From Gracilaria gracilis (lineage: Eukaryota; Rhodophyta; Florideophyceae; Gracilariales; Gracilariaceae), in contig JARGSG010000106.1 of assembly GCA_030374805.1 (NCBI GenBank), positions 62,001 to 126,000 of the forward strand: 64,000 bases of DNA. Direction: 5' to 3'. Shown here piece by piece: positions 11,119 through 18,936 of the stretch. A program made the translations under genes and the position numbers. The first letter of the stretch is position 1. The number at the start of each line of letters is the position of its first letter. The notes beneath the pieces were generated by a model that worked only from the letters and a program-made list of their open reading frames with translations, did no database searches and was not told where the DNA came from.

Positions 11119-11382
11119 TGTTCTCGGAATGCTAGTTTAGTATGCTAGATGGCTAGTTATGAAAATAAAAGTACGAAAAAGCTAGCAATTTCGCAGATTG
11201 CGCTAGTTGGCAAGGCAAAAAAAAAATTTTTTGGAAATCGCATTTCCACGTGCCGCAGTTGAACTCCATTTGTTGAAGTTGTATGCTAGTTTGCAGTTCG
11301 TGCGCCACTGCCCGTTACCTCACATTGGTCGCAGTCGTCAAAATCACTCAAAACATTTCCTCTCGGGTCACGAGCGCTAGTT
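11115..11382 (+). repeat. left terminus with subterminal GCTAGTT repeats
   Basis: After the terminal word, GCTAGTT occurs at 11,131, 11,152, 11,202, 11,285 and 11,376, with further GCTAG words at 11,144 and 11,181. Multiple short subterminal repeats that bind transposase are characteristic of CACTA/En-Spm elements. An A-run followed by a T-run lies near 11,216-11,235. Confidence 0.7.
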
Positions 11383-11405
11383 TATTCCAACTCGGCATTC
11401 GGATC

Positions 11406-12482
11406 CTAAGTTTCAGTTTCCCTAAACGTGAAGTTAAAGAAGTCCAACGGACAACTTTCCCCATTCTGGTACACCCTTTTAGCCCCAAAGTGGCTTCCAA
11501 CCCCTCCCAGCTTCTTCTCCTCCTGCTCCTCCAATATAAGCTCCGCCATCCTCGCAGCCGCCGCCGCACTCCCGAAACCCACCAACGGCGCGCCACCCGG
11601 CAGCTGCGGCGGCACAAACACCTTCCCATCCTCGTCCACCATCACCCCACCCTTCCTCTTCTTCTTCAGCCGATTCCCCACACCTTCTTCTCCCTCCTCT
11701 TCTCCCCCCCTCTCCCTCACACTCCCCTGCCCACCCCGAGAACCAGGCGTCATCGGCGACTCTTTACCTGCTCCCTCTCTCACCCCTACTCCCCCTCTTC
11801 TCACCATTTCCTTCAACTCCATCAGCAATTTGCACGCCTTCTCCACCTGTCCCACTTGCTCCTCCAACACTTCAACCCTACCCTTCAGCCCCACATTCTC
11901 CTTTCGCAGCCTCCCCGTCTCCCTCCCCACGCACTCCAACATCCCATTCACATGTCCCACAGCCCCCACCCCAGTCAACTTCATCCTCTTCCGAATCGTC
12001 GAAATCAATTCCATCGGCACCCCAACCTCCGACACACTCAGTACCACCCCTCCCATGTGTGCCACCATCTCCGACAGCATGTCGTCGAAGTGCTCCTTCA
12101 AACTCCCCCCAAGCTTCTTCACCCATTCCTCCATCTCCCCCATAAACCTTCTCTCCGGTCCTCCTCCTCCATTCCCATCCCCATCACGTCCACCGCCTCC
12201 TCCATCCCCATTACAAACCCTCTGACTCACACAAACCCCCTCAGTACCCCCTCCCTCCTTCCGCGGCGGCGTCTCTGGCACTTCCGTCCTATGCAGCAGA
12301 GCCATTAGCTCCTCGTCACCAACGTATCCATTCGACAGCCCGATAAAAGACGGCGTGCGGCGATAAACAACTTGAACAGGCCTGAGCGACTTACCACACC
12401 CCTCTTCCTTGCCATCCCTGATCACAGCCGTTACACTCCTGGCCACACACACCTCTCTACCCCGCAGGCCTATTTGTATCAC
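11406..12482 (-). CDS. coiled-coil cargo protein, unknown function
   Basis: About 358 codons open on the minus strand from a GTG at 12,482; I see no ATG that clearly marks the start, so the 5' end is uncertain. A glycine-rich segment (codons about 90-110) is followed by a helical region with VKKLGGSLKEHFDDMLSEMV. A heptad-like coiled coil follows (LRKENVGLKGRVEVLEEQVG and on to codon 240). Next come a basic/acidic low-complexity stretch containing KKKRKGG, a likely nuclear localisation signal, and a conserved-looking C-terminus with an alanine run and EEQEEKK. No known family recognised. It is the first gene inside the left end of the 15-kb transposon. The strong codon order in this frame (G/E/K-rich) versus P/S/T/H-rich antisense frames argues that the minus frame is the real one. 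Confidence 0.55.
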   Translation of the reverse strand: MIQIGLRGREVCVARSVTAVIRDGKEEGCGKSLRPVQVVYRRTPSFIGLSNGYVGDEELMALLHRTEVPETPPRKEGGGTEGVCVSQRVCNGDGGGGGRDGDGNGGGGPERRFMGEMEEWVKKLGGSLKEHFDDMLSEMVAHMGGVVLSVSEVGVPMELISTIRKRMKLTGVGAVGHVNGMLECVGRETGRLRKENVGLKGRVEVLEEQVGQVEKACKLLMELKEMVRRGGVGVREGAGKESPMTPGSRGGQGSVRERGGEEEGEEGVGNRLKKKRKGGVMVDEDGKVFVPPQLPGGAPLVGFGSAAAAARMAELILEEQEEKKLGGVGSHFGAKRVYQNGESCPLDFFNFTFRETET

Positions 12483-12855
12483 AATTTTCTATACCTCAAT
12501 TTCCCGCCATTCCCCAAAAACTCCATTTCTCCCAGATATTCCATATTTTCATTTTTTCCTTTCAGTACCATCCCACAAAACCAATCCACAGCGCCCGTTC
12601 CTTAACTACATACCATTATATCTTCCCCTTTATACTTCATTTCGACACATCTCTTTTCATAAACACATTCATCAGTCCTAATCCCTTCATACCCACCTAC
12701 CTCATTCTTTCAACTACATAGTCATAAAAACTATCTATTTCTCTGAAACCACTTTATCGATGTATACATCAACAACGCCGTTCTCTACTTAAGCATCTCT
12801 CCCTTCCTCTCCTGTAGCACAATATCTCCTCACAGCATCCAACAGATTCGACATA
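12483..12855. other. pyrimidine-rich intergenic stretch
   Basis: C/T-rich, AT-leaning sequence between the start of the minus-strand coiled-coil gene and the plus-strand reductase-like gene. As a divergent intergenic region it probably holds promoters for both. I could not mark a TATA element with confidence. Confidence 0.4.
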
Positions 12856-13768
12856 ATGACCTCGCCTTCCTCTTCTCTCTGCTCCTCCCACACCCCAGCT
12901 GTTGTTGTATACAGAGGCCGCATTGGCTCCATGCTTTACGACCACGGTACTTTCTCAAGATACCATTCTTTCACTCCAAGATTTCATAGCCGCACACAGC
13001 ATTCCGCAAGGTCCCATTTTCTTCTGCGGCAGGGGCAACTTGTTGGAAACAGTAATTCGCTCCTGCCCTCCATCTTGCAGACAAGACTTGGTCTTCATTC
13101 AGAACGGCCACATTCTTCCCATTCTTTCAAAACATGGTCTTTATCACACCACACGAGCAGTTCTTTACATCGCCGTACCCACTCTCGCTGCACCTCCACA
13201 GGATGGCGTCACCCCTCTTACTCCCAATGGCCTCACAACTGTCACCGGAAAATGGGATTTCGCACTAGCACAACGCTTCTTTAACGCAGGTCTCACTTGC
13301 AATATCGTTGACGAAGACGCCTTCTCTAAATCGTACTACGAAAAGCTCGTCTGGATCTCTTCATTCAACCTAGTTGGATCCTCCCACGACTTCATTACCA
13401 TTCATGACGTGGCCACCCGCTACAATACCATAGTCTCAACGATAATGGAGGAACTACTCGGCATAGTCTCCTCCAACACAGCTATCTCCTACAATATCCC
13501 CTCCACAGTACAATCCCTCCTCGCCTTCGGCAGCACTCTTACCTCCTTCCACGCCTCATTCTCTGAGTACGAATTCAGAAATGCTTACTTCTACATTTCC
13601 TCCGAGGATACCAAGAGAGCGGGCTTGCCTGACCCTGCCCCTTTTCACACCAACTATGTCAATGTCCTTAGAAAAGACAATTTTTTTAGTACTAGTATTA
13701 CTTTGGTCTCATTTTGTAAAAAAGATATCTTCGCACAATACTCTCTCTCCTTACCCCACGCTTTGTAA
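12856..13768 (+). pseudogene. ketopantoate reductase-like (PanE/ApbA) cargo gene, frameshifted
   Basis: The ATG at 12,856 leads to AVVVYRGRIGSML, which resembles the dinucleotide-binding G-x-G-x-x-G start of PanE/ApbA dehydrogenases (first Gly replaced). The frame then shifts near 12,940 and continues as an open frame to 13,768. It contains GPIFFCGRGNLLETVI, DLVFIQNG (the family's strand plus Q-N-G motif), LTAVTGKW-like LTTVTGKW, and YYEKLVWISSFNLVG, corresponding to the C-terminal-domain start with its catalytic-region Lys. Distant homologues of this form occur in photosynthetic eukaryotes as uncharacterised proteins (from memory). The last about 30 codons look altered. The enzyme family reduces 2-ketoacids with NADPH; the substrate here is unknown. 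Its place inside a DNA transposon suggests a captured host gene. Confidence 0.6.
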
Positions 13769-13892
13769 CTCATTTTCTTTCATCAACAATTCTTTTATAC
13801 TCACATTATATCAAAACATTCGTTCATTTCTCATTACTAGTCAAGTCACCTCACTCTCACACACATAACACTACACGCCCTACATGTTTTAT

Positions 13893-15131
13893 CTAATCCT
13901 CCTCATAATCCATTATCATCGGTCCCTCCTCGTAGTCCCCATCCGTGTTATCATCCTTGTGGCCTTGTACCTCGTAATCTTCCTCTTCGTAATCTTCCTC
14001 TCCAACTTCCTCTTCCTCCATTTCAAAGTTGCTCGCAGAACTTTCCTCTTCGTCCAGCTGGTCGTTCGGGTCTTCCCCGAGTCCAAATTCGTCATCTAAG
14101 AATTTGGGCCGAAAAGCAGGCTGCCTGTGCACCGCATCAGGGAGCTTGTATCCCTGGGGCACAAAATACATATGATACCGTAGACAATTCTCTTTCACCA
14201 GCGCATCCATGTACCCAGCCCCAGCATGAAACACATGTCCCCTTCCAATAAACATGGAGTACGGTAGAACGCTGAACTTCTTCACAACCATCGTACGAGA
14301 CAGCCTCTTCAAACTCTTGTCATCCGTCACATACATATTATATGACCTCTCACATACCCATATCATAAAAGAGCTTCCCCCGAAGGCCATCATGAAGAAT
14401 TCTGGAATCTCCCCATTGTTCTTCTCCACATTCGTCAACGCTCGGAAATCGGTGTGCAACGCCTGCCTCGGGCATCCCTCCCCCGTACACAACACACGTC
14501 CTCCTGTTTCCGGCGCATACATCCTCTTCTTCGCCCTACTGTTGTTACACAGACGAAGAGCGTCTGCTATCTGCCCAAACCTAGCATCCAAAAACGCCGT
14601 CTTTCTCACCATCATCAAATTCTTCTCATCCGATTCCATGTAATCCACAATCCCCTTCTTCGTGGTAATGTATCGCCCAATGCCCTGCATCCTATCCCCC
14701 GCGTCCTTCCCATCTCCCGCATTGATGATAGACTTCCATCTCTGGCGGTTCCCCTCGAACTTGAGGTCCGGCTGTTCCAAGAAATTCTTGTGAAAGAACT
14801 CCAACATACTCTCTGTCACGTCTTCATCCAACACCACCCCTCTCTTCCTCGCCTCATCTGACATGCCTTCGTCATTTCCAAATTCCTCCAGCACACAGAA
14901 TCTTCTCTCCATCAACTCCATTCTCTTCGCGGCAAAATACTCTCGCGCGATGTCATCCCTCTCCATCGCCGCCATCCAAAGAGCCTTTTCCTCCCCTTTC
15001 GGCTTTCCCTTCAACGAGAGCTTCACCCCAAGAACTGGTTTCTTCGTAGTCCCCAGTTCCTTGGGCTCATTCCGGGCTGCATGCTGTACACCGCGGGATG
15101 TACCGCCCTCCAATCCTTCACTGTTAAACAC
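13893..15131 (-). CDS. 2OG-Fe(II) oxygenase-like domain, C-terminal part of a broken gene chain
   Basis: 412 codons on the minus strand. Codons about 225-330 have the order expected of a double-stranded beta-helix 2-oxoglutarate/Fe(II) oxygenase: RQALHTDF supplies H-x-D. It is followed by FGGSSFMIWV, then a proximal strand, then GHVFHAGAGY (distal His), and NCLRYHMYF (2OG-binding Arg, plus R-x-H). The tail is highly acidic (about 60 residues rich in Glu, Asp, Tyr). The upstream half, with EFFHKNFLEQ-like helices, has no recognised domain. The frame overlaps the end of the 15,023-15,964 frame by about 109 bp, where one base change would join them, so the natural product is probably one long protein beginning at 17,847. 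Such oxygenases include DNA/RNA base demethylases and hydroxylases; the substrate here is not known. Confidence 0.6.
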   Translation of the reverse strand: MFNSEGLEGGTSRGVQHAARNEPKELGTTKKPVLGVKLSLKGKPKGEEKALWMAAMERDDIAREYFAAKRMELMERRFCVLEEFGNDEGMSDEARKRGVVLDEDVTESMLEFFHKNFLEQPDLKFEGNRQRWKSIINAGDGKDAGDRMQGIGRYITTKKGIVDYMESDEKNLMMVRKTAFLDARFGQIADALRLCNNSRAKKRMYAPETGGRVLCTGEGCPRQALHTDFRALTNVEKNNGEIPEFFMMAFGGSSFMIWVCERSYNMYVTDDKSLKRLSRTMVVKKFSVLPYSMFIGRGHVFHAGAGYMDALVKENCLRYHMYFVPQGYKLPDAVHRQPAFRPKFLDDEFGLGEDPNDQLDEEESSASNFEMEEEEVGEEDYEEEDYEVQGHKDDNTDGDYEEGPMIMDYEED

Positions 15132-15964
15132 CCCGCCTTATGCTGCCTTCGTAGGTGAAGCATATCCATCCACGGGTGCTGGTGTTTCACAGCATTCTTC
15201 CCTCCCGGCCACTCACTTGGCAGTGCGCTCACCATATTCTTCCACGACATATCCGATCCCCCGGTGTACTCCCCAGCTCTCTTCATCCCCTTCGGGAGAA
15301 CATCCGGATTGTTATCCTCAATGCTACGCATTCCTCCTTCATCTTCCCCCCCCGGTTCATCCCCAACAACTCCACTATCCTTCTCACCACTATCACTCTC
15401 CTCCTCGCCCTCACTGGACGACATCATATTGATTTTCTGCTCTTTAAAGAACTTCTTCAATGCAGTCCTCGTCATTTTCCTGAACAGGTTAACAACCTCC
15501 AAAGGTATGTCCACCGAAGATGTATTCACCTTAACCTTCTTTCTTCGCTTCGGAGCAGGTTGCACATCATCTTCATCCTCGTCGTCAGTAAGCATCACAG
15601 AAGTTCTATTCCTCGTTTTCCTCTTCTTCCCCACAACACGTCCAACCTCCTCTTCTCTCAAGCGACCCGGAACCACCTTACGTCTTGTGCTACGTCTTAA
15701 CACCGGTGGTTCCGGTTCAGGGCTTTCCACCACCATGGAATCGTTCTGCATCTCAGCAGATGGAGCCCTGATCGTCCCCTCTGGTTCCACAACCTCTTCA
15801 ATAACCTCCTCTACAAACTTCTCCTCTGAACTTCGCAGCAGTACTTTAAAGTGTTGTTCCAGCTTGTTACCTGCAGTCTTCACCCTCTTAGACACCATCT
15901 CGTCCCAAAAACGCTTTGCTCCCGCGAGCTCCATTTTGGCTCTTTGGTTCCCGAGATATTCCAA
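15023..15964 (-). CDS. charged linker segment of the ParB/oxygenase gene chain
   Basis: 313 codons, frame offset from both neighbours and overlapping each (15,880-15,964 and 15,023-15,131). It is rich in Lys/Arg and Glu/Asp, with RRSTRRKVV and KKRKTRNR basic clusters (likely nuclear signals) and a long acidic serine run. Near its C-terminus is a Trp-rich patch (HPWMDMLHLRRQHKAGC). No enzyme motif. Best read as the flexible middle of a protein whose N-terminus carries the ParB-like domain and whose C-terminus carries the oxygenase-like domain. Confidence 0.5.
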   Translation of the reverse strand: MEYLGNQRAKMELAGAKRFWDEMVSKRVKTAGNKLEQHFKVLLRSSEEKFVEEVIEEVVEPEGTIRAPSAEMQNDSMVVESPEPEPPVLRRSTRRKVVPGRLREEEVGRVVGKKRKTRNRTSVMLTDDEDEDDVQPAPKRRKKVKVNTSSVDIPLEVVNLFRKMTRTALKKFFKEQKINMMSSSEGEEESDSGEKDSGVVGDEPGGEDEGGMRSIEDNNPDVLPKGMKRAGEYTGGSDMSWKNMVSALPSEWPGGKNAVKHQHPWMDMLHLRRQHKAGCLTVKDWRAVHPAVYSMQPGMSPRNWGLRRNQFLG

Positions 15965-17847
15965 GACAGATACCCCCTTGCTCCAATCTTGAGAACCGTC
16001 TGCATCACTTCCTCAACTGTCATCCTCTTCTTCTTGGCAGTCATGTCGCAAAGCTTAAACATACCAATTGCACACGGAAATAAGTGCTTCCTCCTATTCT
16101 CAAAACGGCCCGTCCTCCCTGCAGAGAACATTCTCAGTCGCACATGCCATTGCAAGCAACGGACGACGAAACGGAATTCCCCATCTGCGAGTCCCATAAA
16201 GAGGTCACTGGACCCATGTGTGAGCGTCAGCGGCGGCCCCTCCTCACACACCTTCTCAAAGAATTGTAGAAGCCCCTTGCTTTGGACAAACTTCAGAGCC
16301 AGTGCCGCATAGCCACTCAAGTGACGCATACTATAGTCCCCGATAACCCCACTTCTTTTCAACGCGCCCGCTATCTGTTTCTGCGTCATCTTCCTCACAT
16401 CCACTCCTCCTTCGTCAATGATGTTTTCCACGAATTACACCGTGCTGTGGAGCTTGTCTGCCAGAGACATCTTCAGAACATTGGAGCTCATCTCGTTCAG
16501 GAGATGGCCAAGTCCTAGCACTTCATTGATAACCATCGGATTACCATCCTTCCTCCTCCATAACACAACATCCAAGGACTTCACTATATCCTTCCACTTC
16601 CCTCCTTTCTCATGCAGGTCCTGTAATACAAGAAATCGGTGATATCCGTCTATAAGTGTTACAGGCAGCACAAGTCTCCCGTCAACGATGTCACTCGCAT
16701 CCAAATCGCCTACAAGTGTAACGGCAATCGAACCGGCGGAGGGAAGCCAACCAAATTTGCGGCACTTCATCTTCGTGGCCTCCTTGTGCGCGAGGTTCAC
16801 ACTGCGAACCGTCTTCTTAGGGATTTCAATCATCTCGATATCCGTCTTCAACCGCTACTGAACATAGTCGGTGAGGGATATCTTCGGTAGCGGCAGCGTG
16901 ATGTCCACCTCATCCGACGGAACTCTATCTCCTTCATCGAACAAATCCCCCTCAGGTCCACCCAGGGAAGCCTTACTAGACCCAATGACCTCCACAACAT
17001 CGTCATCGGAGTCATCCACGATGTAAACCCTCTCAATTGCTCCCACCGGTTTCTTCATCCCTTTAGAACCTCCTCTTCCTCCCCCTCTCGTTGGTGGAGC
17101 CTGGAGTTTGGCGGTTTTAGAGGAATGCTTTGCCGATTCTTTGACCTCCTCAACATCTTCACTCTCAGGATGAGAGGTGGACGACTTCCTGGCCCCACGG
17201 TGCGGAGTGGGGTGCGAAGTGGGACTCTGCGGAATCTCAATTGAGGCCATCATCGACGTATCCCAGACATACAAAATAGCCGATAACAATTCGGCGAGCT
17301 TACTCGGGGGATCCTCCGGACCTTGGAAACGGTAAGGGTACTTCGCGTCTAGATGACTTGAAATATTCGTCCTCCAGATAACCACCAAATCCTCACCCTT
17401 TAAGGCAGTGGCGCTTAGAAGATGGCCATGAAGCGAACGGCAGAGCCCCTTCCCGGTACCACCAGCAGGCCCCACGCCACGTATTTCCACAGTACCAACT
17501 TCAAACATTTTCTTGTCCTTTCCAAGACTGATGAACAAAGATACAGAGTCGCCACCTTCTACCCTATGTGGCGCGGGAGTAATCGTCTTCTTCTTCATCG
17601 CGCGCGGTGTTCCCCGCTCGGAACGCGATGTCGGCCTACGAGGCGCGGAGACGTTCGCCTTTCCTCTTTCTCGCGTAAACGGCGCCATTTCTGACCCCTC
17701 GCTGTTCCTCTTCGATCGCGCTGACTCCCGCCCCCTTTTATGGTTCAGAGGCGCCATGTTGGATGCAAAGGGTTTAAACAATTCGAAACGCGGATTACGA
17801 CCGTCGAGAATGCTCGCGAGAACGTATAGTGGATGTACCCTTCTCAA
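15880..17847 (-). CDS. ParB-like domain protein, N-terminal part of the chain, with two in-frame stops
   Basis: One frame stays open from 17,847 to 15,880 except for a TAG at 16,855-16,857 and a TAA at 16,435-16,437. The first about 330 codons are unassigned, with basic low-complexity and DDSDDDVVEV acidic stretches. After the TAG comes a ParB/Srx-like domain: LVLPVTLIDGYHRFLVLQDL contains the family's D-G-x-H-R motif. After the TAA, MTQKQIAGALKRSGVIGDYS resembles the ParB helix-turn-helix that follows this domain. ParB-like domains are CTP-dependent DNA clamps or nucleases; in mobile elements they often partner DNA-modifying enzymes. Whether the stops are decay or are read through cannot be told from the sequence. 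It is transcribed away from the methyltransferase-SET gene. Confidence 0.55.
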
Positions 17848-18213
17848 TCACGTTCGTTGCCTTCACTTCTTGACCGAACACTGCGCCCGCTCAATGTAGG
17901 ATTGAAATCAAGGGGTTCCGTATTTCACGTTTTAGAATTCACTATCGCTTTATTTAGAAAGTTAAATGATCGTCATAACTACTACGTACGTGTAGCTATA
18001 GAATAAAGGCGCCCAGTTTTGAAGGAACACAAAAATGAATTGCGTCCGTTAAGTTTTCGGCATGGACAGCGGTCCAGGGTGGTATGGCGCTTCATCAGGG
18101 CACTGATGAAGCGCCACACCACCCCGGAGCGCTGTCCATGCGCAGTGGCCGATACGAGCATCGCTACACATTTCCAGAGAGTTCTCTTTCTTTCCCTTGT
18201 TCAAAAAGTATCT
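17848..18213. promoter_or_regulatory. divergent intergenic region with a long hairpin
   Basis: Lies between the ParB/oxygenase chain (minus) and the methyltransferase-SET gene (plus) if the latter starts at the ATG at 18,214. It would hold both promoters. The 82-bp imperfect hairpin at 18,060-18,141 is the main feature. Confidence 0.4.
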
Positions 18214-18936
18214 ATGGAAAAGCGCCTTCGGGGCCATAAGAGGCGTAAGGGGGAGAAGGGATGTTCCACTTCTTTTGGGAATGTGCAAATATCGCAGAAT
18301 CTCCAAGCTCAGCGTGCAAGTTTTGGTGTGCAACTGGTAACAAAGGCCTGGGATTGTTTCTCCCAATTTCTGGGATTCCTTAGCGCGGAGGTCATGGTTC
18401 TCCCTTTCCTACTGCTCGTGTACGACGACATGCAGTTTAAACCCAGTGAAACGCGTTCCGAGGGGTTCCTGCACAAGTACAACGACCATCGCTTGCTACC
18501 GGGCAACACGCAAACACTTCGGGAAGACGAGGCACAACCGTGGGCATGGAATCTTCCGGAGGACATTGATGTGGCCCTCCGAACGCTTGCGAAGAAGTTC
18601 ATTTCTGACCTGAACAAGGTTGTTGTGAACGAGCAGTTGTACAAAACATCCGAACATGGACGATGGGCCGTTCTAAAGACGTTTCACAGGGACCCGTCAA
18701 GAGATTTTGCTCGGAGATTTGATTGTTTCTCTAACTCGCTTATGTCCTCCATCTTGGAGACAACAAGCCCTTTGAAAATCGTAGAAACAATCAGGGTCCC
18801 TGATATACCTCTCACACCGATATCGAAACTGGAGCCTGCCATCGAAATTCATGACGATGACGGTGAGCAGTTGGAAAGGGGGAATTCTTCGGAGGGGAAA
18901 CAAGGAGGGGATGGAGATGACGGATGTAGTGGGTGA
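18019..18936 (+). CDS. N-terminal extension of the methyltransferase-SET gene
   Basis: 305 codons open from a TTG at 18,019. Because the first part reads through the hairpin, the likelier start is the ATG at 18,214 (MEKRLRGHKRRKGEKG, basic). The remainder looks like a folded domain (WAWNLPEDIDVALRTLAKKF, RWAVLKTFHRDPSRDFARRF) of unknown family. It ends in an acidic stretch that overlaps the next frame (18,851 onward). One base change near 18,900 would join the two. No similarity recognised. Confidence 0.45.
   Translation: MKEHKNELRPLSFRHGQRSRVVWRFIRALMKRHTTPERCPCAVADTSIATHFQRVLFLSLVQKVSMEKRLRGHKRRKGEKGCSTSFGNVQISQNLQAQRASFGVQLVTKAWDCFSQFLGFLSAEVMVLPFLLLVYDDMQFKPSETRSEGFLHKYNDHRLLPGNTQTLREDEAQPWAWNLPEDIDVALRTLAKKFISDLNKVVVNEQLYKTSEHGRWAVLKTFHRDPSRDFARRFDCFSNSLMSSILETTSPLKIVETIRVPDIPLTPISKLEPAIEIHDDDGEQLERGNSSEGKQGGDGDDGCSG
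18060..18141. repeat. 82-bp imperfect inverted repeat, 39-bp arms, 4-nt loop
   Basis: The left arm begins GCATGGACAGCGGTCCAGGG and the right arm ends with the complement. 36 of 39 positions pair, around a GGCA loop (18,099-18,102). It could form a cruciform or an RNA hairpin, or be a two-fold protein site. It overlaps the first codons of the long open frame from 18,019, which suggests that the true start of that gene is further in. Confidence 0.9.

Noticed and set aside
11283..12308. 341-codon plus-strand frame, Pro/Ser/His-rich
   Set aside because: Antisense of the coiled-coil gene at 11,406-12,482; its composition is what C/T-rich complement of G/E/K-rich coding DNA gives.
18019..18213. 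N-terminal 65 codons of the frame before the methyltransferase
   Set aside because: Reads through the long hairpin and begins with TTG; treated as non-coding, with a likely start at 18,214.
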